A DNA stretch of 9,604 nt from Actinomycetota bacterium (GTDB taxonomy: Bacteria; Actinomycetota; Actinomycetes; Streptosporangiales; Streptosporangiaceae). The translations under genes and the position numbers were made by a program. A model generated the notes under the pieces. It searched no databases and had not been told where the DNA came from. It worked only from the letters and a program-made list of their open reading frames with translations. Below are positions 5,909-9,604 of this stretch, in pieces. The stretch is taken from NCBI GenBank assembly GCA_003161205.1, contig PMOU01000146.1:1-9604 (forward strand). The letters are read 5' to 3'. Position 1 is the first letter of the stretch, and each line of letters starts with the position of its first letter.

Positions 5909-6730
5909 TCAGGCGCCGGTGAACCGGGGCGGGCGCTTGGCGGTAAACGCCGCGAGCCCTTCGGCGAAGTCGCCGGTGAGAGACATCTCGCGCTGGATCC
6001 CGGCCTCGAACTCAAGCTGGTCATCCATGTGCTCATAGAGCCAGCGGTTCAGCTGCCGCTTGGTCCCCGCGTAGGACCTGGTCGCGCCCGCGGCCAGCCG
6101 GTCGAGCAGCGCGTCGGTGCGGGCGGCGAATTCGGAGTCCGGGAAGACCTGGTTGATCAGGCCCCAGTCGACGGCCTTGCGGGCGTCGAGCCGCTCCCCC
6201 AGCATGGCCAGCTCCGCCGCCCGGGCGAAACCGACCCGGGAGGGCACCAGCAGCGACGAACCGCCGTCCGGCACCAGCCCGATGTTGACGAAGGCAAGGG
6301 AGAAGTAGGCCGATTCGGCGGCGACCACCAGGTCGCAGGCCAGCGCGAGGGAAAGGCCGATCCCGGCGGCCGGACCGTTCACCCCGGCGACGACCGGCTT
6401 GGGCATCCGCCGGATGCTGGTGATCAGCGGGTGGTACCGCTCGGTCAGCACCTTGTACACGTCGATCGGACCGCCGTCGGCGTGGGCGGCGAACTCTTTC
6501 AGGTCAGCGCCGCTGGAGAAGGCCCGCCCGGCCCCGGTGATGACGACCGCCCGGACCTCCGGGTCCTCGGTGACCTCCCGGATCGCCGCGAGCAGGTCAA
6601 GGGAGAACTGGTCGTTCCACGCGTTCATCCGCTCGGGGCGGTTGAGCTCGAGCTTCGCACCCGGCCCGCGGCGGTAGAAGTTGATCGTCTCATACTGGCG
6701 GTAAAGCTCATCGTCGCTCACGCCGGCCAT
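5909..6730 (-). CDS. Enoyl-CoA hydratase/isomerase family protein (PaaG-like crotonase)
   Basis: This is a 273-residue crotonase-fold enzyme acting on an acyl-CoA in the cytoplasm. Visible features are LNRPERMNAWN (29-38), the oxyanion segment FSSGADL (71-77), NGPAAGIGLSLALACD (118-133) and IGLVPDGGSS (150-159), with KRPPRFTG close to the C-terminus. Aligned by eye to classical enoyl-CoA hydratase, both catalytic glutamates are replaced (Ser127 and Phe147). The Asp155 of VPDGG matches the acidic residue of PaaG-type isomerases, and the C-terminus also resembles PaaG. An isomerase is therefore more likely than a hydratase, but the substrate is unknown. No other phenylacetate gene is nearby, so a paa role is not claimed. 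ATG 6730 is used because longer starts would run far into the divergent PPK2 gene. No clear ribosome site precedes it, and GTG 6721 is an alternative. Confidence 0.87.
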   Translation of the reverse strand: MAGVSDDELYRQYETINFYRRGPGAKLELNRPERMNAWNDQFSLDLLAAIREVTEDPEVRAVVITGAGRAFSSGADLKEFAAHADGGPIDVYKVLTERYHPLITSIRRMPKPVVAGVNGPAAGIGLSLALACDLVVAAESAYFSLAFVNIGLVPDGGSSLLVPSRVGFARAAELAMLGERLDARKAVDWGLINQVFPDSEFAARTDALLDRLAAGATRSYAGTKRQLNRWLYEHMDDQLEFEAGIQREMSLTGDFAEGLAAFTAKRPPRFTGA

Positions 6731-6773
6731 GCTAACAGGGCCGGCGGCGCGCCGACCAAGGGAGAACACGGCG
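6731..6773. promoter_or_regulatory. Short divergent intergenic region
   Basis: Only 43 bp separate the divergent crotonase and PPK2 start codons. The gap holds a perfect 10-bp palindrome, CGGCGCGCCG (6745-6754), and the PPK2 ribosome site. No convincing -10 or -35 box is seen for either direction, so promoters probably reach into the opposite coding regions. Regulation from the palindrome is speculative, since the DNA here is almost all G and C. Confidence 0.35.
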
Positions 6774-7631
6774 ATGTCAGGCAAGGACTCCGGTAACGGC
6801 AAGAACCCGCCGCGGCCGTCGCGGGAGACGCCGAAGCTGCCCCGCAAGCTCTATGAGACCGAGCTGTACCGCCTGCAGGGCGAGCTGGTGAAGATGCAGG
6901 AGTGGGTGCGCTCGGCGGGCGCCCGGATCGTGGTGGTCTTCGAGGGCCGCGACGCGGCTGGCAAGGGCAGCACGATCAAGCGGGTGGCCGAGTATCTCAA
7001 CCCCCGCGTCGCCCGGATCGTGGCCCTGCCCGCCCCGACCGAGCGGGAGCGGTCGCAGTGGTACTTCCAGCGCTACGCCGGGCACCTGCCCGCCGCGGGC
7101 GAGCTGGCCTTGTTCGACCGCAGCTGGTACAACCGGGCCGGCGTGGAACACGTCATGGGGTTCTGCACCAAGGAGGAGTACAGCCGGTTCCTGCACCAGT
7201 GCCCGATCTTCGAGCGGCTGCTGGTCGAGGACGGCATCTTGCTGCGCAAGTACTGGTTCTCGGTCAGCGACGAGGAGCAGCAGCGCCGCTTCCGGTCCCG
7301 GCTGCACGATCCCATGCGTAACTGGAAGCTCTCGCCGATGGACCTGGAGTCGATCACCCGCTGGGAGGACTACTCCCGGGCCAAGGACGAGATGTTCGTG
7401 CACACCGACATCCCCGAGGCGCCGTGGCACGTGGTGGAGAGCGACGACAAGCGAAGCGCGCGGATCAACATGATCGCCCACCTGCTCAGCACGATCCCCT
7501 ACCACGACGTGCGGACGCCGACGCTGAAGCTCCCGCCGCGGCCGGCGGCCAGCGGATACGTCCGGGCGCCGCGGGACATGCAGGCCTACGTCCCCGACCA
7601 CGCGGCCGAGCTGATAGCCCAGGTCCGCTAG
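6774..7631 (+). CDS. ppk2: Polyphosphate kinase 2 family protein (PPK2)
   Basis: This cytoplasmic enzyme moves phosphate between inorganic polyphosphate and nucleotides. It has 285 residues, a size typical of single-domain PPK2. The core motifs are intact: Walker [13 protein letters not shown] (58-69), Walker B with [15 protein letters not shown] (111-125), and the basic lid around [16 protein letters not shown] (172-187). The region [15 protein letters not shown] (159-173) is also typical. By overall pattern it looks like class I, whose members often make ATP or GTP from the diphosphates using polyphosphate, but class and nucleotide preference cannot be fixed by eye. ATG 6774 has AAGGGAG (6758-6764) 9 nt upstream; an earlier in-frame ATG at 6729 lacks such a site and overlaps the divergent crotonase start. 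The N-terminal 20 residues are polar and probably disordered. Confidence 0.93.
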   Translation: MSGKDSGNGKNPPRPSRETPKLPRKLYETELYRLQGELVKMQEWVRSAGARIVVVFEGRDAAGKGSTIKRVAEYLNPRVARIVALPAPTERERSQWYFQRYAGHLPAAGELALFDRSWYNRAGVEHVMGFCTKEEYSRFLHQCPIFERLLVEDGILLRKYWFSVSDEEQQRRFRSRLHDPMRNWKLSPMDLESITRWEDYSRAKDEMFVHTDIPEAPWHVVESDDKRSARINMIAHLLSTIPYHDVRTPTLKLPPRPAASGYVRAPRDMQAYVPDHAAELIAQVR

Positions 7632-7771
7632 CGGGCGCCGAGCCGGCGGGCACAGAGTTGGGGCATTGTTATCGAGAGCCAGAGAGCGGGCGGGGGATCG
7701 GGCATGAAACTATGCCGGGGGGAAAGTACGACGCGAGCCGCGGGAGAACCTACGACGCGAGGAGGCAGGAC
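7632..7771 (+). promoter_or_regulatory. pgi leader region with small hairpins and an 11-bp direct repeat
   Basis: This 140-bp gap separates PPK2 from pgi. CCGCTAGCGG (7625-7634) is a perfect palindrome over the PPK2 stop, and CGCCG/CGGCG (7636-7640 and 7644-7648) forms a 5-bp stem; together they may be a weak terminator. GGCATG-AAAC-TATGCC (7701-7716) folds as a 6-bp stem (one G-U pair) with a 4-nt loop. TACGACGCGAG is repeated exactly at 7727-7737 and 7751-7761, and the second copy runs into the ribosome site GAGGAGG (7759-7765). No good -35/-10 pair was found, although the segment around 7661-7672 is relatively A/T-rich. Confidence 0.4.
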
Positions 7772-9403
7772 ATGGCGGTCACACCGCTGCCTGAGCGCAA
7801 AGCGTGGCAGGCGCTCACGCGCCACTACGACGACATCGCGGGTGTTTCCCTGCGTGAGCTGTTCGCCGCGGATCCCGGACGTGGTGAACGGCTGACCGCG
7901 GAGGCAGCCGGGCTCTACCTGGACTACTCCAAGAACCGCGTCACCGACGAGACCATCCGGCTGCTGGTGGCGCTGGCGGAAGAATCCGGCCTGGCCGAGC
8001 GGCGGGACGCGATGTTCCGCGGCGAGCACATCAACGTGTCCGAGGACCGCGCGGTGCTGCATGTCGCGCTGCGGATGCCGGCCAGCGAGCACCTGGTCGT
8101 GGACGGAACCGACGTCGTCGCGCAGGTGCACGAGGTGCTGGACCGGATGGCGGACTTCGCCACCCGGGTCAGGTCCGGGGACTGGAAGGGCTACACGGGC
8201 AAGCCGATCAAGAACGTCATCAACGTCGGGATCGGCGGCTCCGACCTCGGCCCGGTGATGGCGTACGAGGCGCTGAAGCACTACGCGACCCGGGACATCA
8301 CGTTCCGGTTCGTGTCCAACGTGGACTCCACCGACTTCGCCGAGGCGACTCGGGACCTGAACGCGGACGAGACGCTGTTCATCATCTCCTCCAAGACGTT
8401 CGGCACGCTGGAGACGCTGACCAACGCGACCTCGGCGCGGGACTGGATCACCGGCGAGCTCGGCAGCGAGGATGCGGTGGCCAAGCACTTCGTGGCGGTC
8501 TCCACCAACGCCGAGCGGGTCTCCAAGTTCGGTATCGACACGGCGAACATGTTCGGCTTCTGGGACTGGGTTGGCGGCCGGTACTCGATGGACTCGGCGA
8601 TCGGGCTGTCCACCATGGTCGCGCTCGGGCCGGAGCAGTTCGGCGAGCTGCTAGCTGGCTTCCACGAGATGGACGAGCACTTCCGCACCGCCCCGCTGGA
8701 GCAGAACCTGCCGGTGCTGATGGGCCTGCTGGCGGTGTGGTACCGCGACTTCTTCGGCCTGCAGACCTACGGCGTGATGCCGTACGAGCAGTACCTCAAG
8801 CGGTTCCCCGCCTACCTCCAGCAGCTCACCATGGAATCCAACGGCAAGCACGTCACGCTGACCGGGCAGCACGTCAGCTACGACACCGGCGCGGTGTTCT
8901 GGGGCGAGCCGGGCACCAATGGCCAGCACAGCTTCTACCAGCTCATCCACCAGGGCACCACCATCATCCCGGTCGACCTGATCGGGTTCGGCAAGACCCT
9001 GAACCCGATCCGCGACCACCACGACATCCTGTCCTCGAACGTGTTCGCCCAGGCGCAGGGGCTGGCCTTCGGCAAGACTGAGGAAGAGGTCAGGGCCGAG
9101 GGCACGGCCGAGAACGTGGTGCCGCACCGGGTGATGGAAGGCAACCGGCCCTCCAACGTGCTGCTGGCCGAGATCCTCACGCCGCGGATCCTCGGGGTGC
9201 TGGTCGCGCTGTACGAGCACAGCGTCTTCACGCAGGGGACGATCTGGGACATTGACTCGTTCGACCAGTGGGGCGTGGAGCTCGGCAAGGTGCTCGCGGT
9301 CAAGATCATCCCCGAGCTGACCGGCGCGACCGAGCCGACGCTGGAGCACGACTCCTCGACCAACAACCTCATCCGCCGGTACCGCGCGCTCAAAGCTCGC
9401 TGA
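7772..9403 (+). CDS. pgi: Glucose-6-phosphate isomerase
   Basis: The enzyme interconverts glucose 6-phosphate and fructose 6-phosphate in glycolysis and gluconeogenesis. It is 543 residues, the normal length for bacterial Pgi. The main motifs are present: [15 protein letters not shown] (about 153-167), the phosphate loop [10 protein letters not shown] (about 208-217), [14 protein letters not shown] (about 264-277), [26 protein letters not shown] (about 377-394) with the catalytic Glu, RDHHDIL with the ring-opening His (about 415), and DQWGVELGK with the active-site Lys (about 498-506). In the phosphate loop the usual TFTT reads TFGT; the last Thr, a phosphate ligand by family knowledge, is kept. 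ATG 7772 has a strong GAGGAGG 6 nt upstream; the frame stays open further 5' only into PPK2. The gnd-like gene begins 40 bp after the stop, indicating an operon. Confidence 0.97.
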   Translation: MAVTPLPERKAWQALTRHYDDIAGVSLRELFAADPGRGERLTAEAAGLYLDYSKNRVTDETIRLLVALAEESGLAERRDAMFRGEHINVSEDRAVLHVALRMPASEHLVVDGTDVVAQVHEVLDRMADFATRVRSGDWKGYTGKPIKNVINVGIGGSDLGPVMAYEALKHYATRDITFRFVSNVDSTDFAEATRDLNADETLFIISSKTFGTLETLTNATSARDWITGELGSEDAVAKHFVAVSTNAERVSKFGIDTANMFGFWDWVGGRYSMDSAIGLSTMVALGPEQFGELLAGFHEMDEHFRTAPLEQNLPVLMGLLAVWYRDFFGLQTYGVMPYEQYLKRFPAYLQQLTMESNGKHVTLTGQHVSYDTGAVFWGEPGTNGQHSFYQLIHQGTTIIPVDLIGFGKTLNPIRDHHDILSSNVFAQAQGLAFGKTEEEVRAEGTAENVVPHRVMEGNRPSNVLLAEILTPRILGVLVALYEHSVFTQGTIWDIDSFDQWGVELGKVLAVKIIPELTGATEPTLEHDSSTNNLIRRYRALKAR

Positions 9404-9443
9404 CCATCCAGGGCCCGCTGACAACACGAAGGACGAACCAGCC

Positions 9444-9604
9444 ATGCCAACTGATACGCCGATGCAGCTCGGGATGATCGGGCTCGGCCGGATGGGCGCT
9501 AACCTCGTCCGCCGGCTCATGCGCGACGGCCACCACTGCGTGGCCTATGACGTGAGCGCCGATGCAGTCAAGGCGCTGGAAGCCGACGGCGCGCAGGGCG
9601 CGGA
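9444..9604 (+). CDS. gnd: 6-phosphogluconate dehydrogenase (decarboxylating), short NAD-type, N-terminal part
   Basis: The gene runs off the right edge, and 53 complete codons are visible. The N-terminus has the Rossmann beta-alpha-beta start [14 protein letters not shown] with the GLGRMG nucleotide loop (13-18), followed by [16 protein letters not shown]. Asp36 ends the second strand where classical NADP-dependent 6PGDH has an Asn-Arg-Thr sequence. The pattern resembles the shorter (about 300-residue) GntZ/YqeC-type enzymes, and NAD preference is inferred from the Asp. The enzyme oxidises 6-phosphogluconate to ribulose 5-phosphate and CO2. ATG 9444 has AAGGA (9429-9433) 10 nt upstream; ATG 9462 is a less likely alternative. 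The position 40 bp after pgi suggests one transcript. A related beta-hydroxyacid dehydrogenase remains possible because the catalytic domain is not visible. Confidence 0.85.
   Translation, partial: MPTDTPMQLGMIGLGRMGANLVRRLMRDGHHCVAYDVSADAVKALEADGAQGA

Noticed and set aside
4723..5922. Plus-strand open frame opposite the sigma factor (399 codons)
   Set aside because: The opposite strand encodes a sigma factor with many conserved motifs. This frame is rich in Gly, Gln, Arg and Pro and lacks any domain.
5869..6036. N-terminal extension of the sigma factor to ATG 6036
   Set aside because: It would overlap the crotonase gene by 128 bp and add 56 Ser/Pro/Arg-rich residues outside region 2. TTG 5868 explains the conserved protein fully.
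6745..6754. CGGCGCGCCG palindrome between the crotonase and PPK2 genes as an operator
   Set aside because: A 10-bp palindrome of only G and C is common in such DNA, and no regulator gene or second site supports it. It is noted in the intergenic entry only.
7424..7771. N-terminal extension of Pgi into the PPK2 gene
   Set aside because: The extra 116 residues are an out-of-frame reading of PPK2. GAGGAGG lies 6 nt before ATG 7772, and the length from there is normal for Pgi.
7704..7895. Possible upstream ORF starting at ATG 7704 in the pgi leader
   Set aside because: It has no ribosome site, runs far into pgi in another frame, and is Arg/Thr/Ser-rich with no family resemblance.

Overview
The window is high-GC DNA (roughly 70% G+C by eye, with G/C-ending codons throughout and several GTG or TTG starts). 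The gene families present are an S53 sedolisin, a DHA2 efflux pump with a TetR partner, DUF2254, an ECF42-type sigma factor with a DGPF/YciI protein, PPK2, Pgi and a short-type 6-phosphogluconate dehydrogenase. Together they fit an actinobacterium; the genus cannot be told from the sequence. No tRNA, rRNA, CRISPR array, insertion sequence or phage gene was seen. The window looks like ordinary chromosome.

Layout. (1) 1-207: the last 68 codons of a sedolisin-type (S53) peptidase, + strand. (2) 208-2556: a likely drug-efflux operon, a 14-TM MFS exporter overlapping a TetR regulator by 4 bp. It is preceded by a good promoter (TTGACA-17-CATACT) with a 15-bp imperfect palindrome near the predicted transcription start. 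(3) 2695-4113: a DUF2254 membrane protein of unknown function. (4) 4210-5868: a DGPF/YciI-like protein (+) facing an ECF42-type sigma factor (-), with a strong hairpin between the two stop codons. (5) 5909-6730: a PaaG-like crotonase (-), upstream of and co-directional with the sigma gene. (6) 6774-7631: a polyphosphate kinase 2, divergent from the crotonase. (7) 7772-9604: pgi followed by the start of a short-type gnd, a central carbon operon that runs off the right edge.

How the genes work together. The MFS/TetR pair is probably a self-regulated efflux unit. The sigma/DGPF pair matches the known ECF42-DGPF association, but here the genes are convergent. The pgi and gnd genes act at the glucose-6-phosphate branch of glycolysis and the pentose phosphate pathway, and PPK2 just upstream links polyphosphate to nucleotide pools.

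The points most worth a second look are the sigma factor start (a TTG inside an 18-bp tandem duplication), its repeat-expanded linker, the leader of the DGPF gene, and the operator-like palindrome before the efflux operon. I saw no wholly new system.
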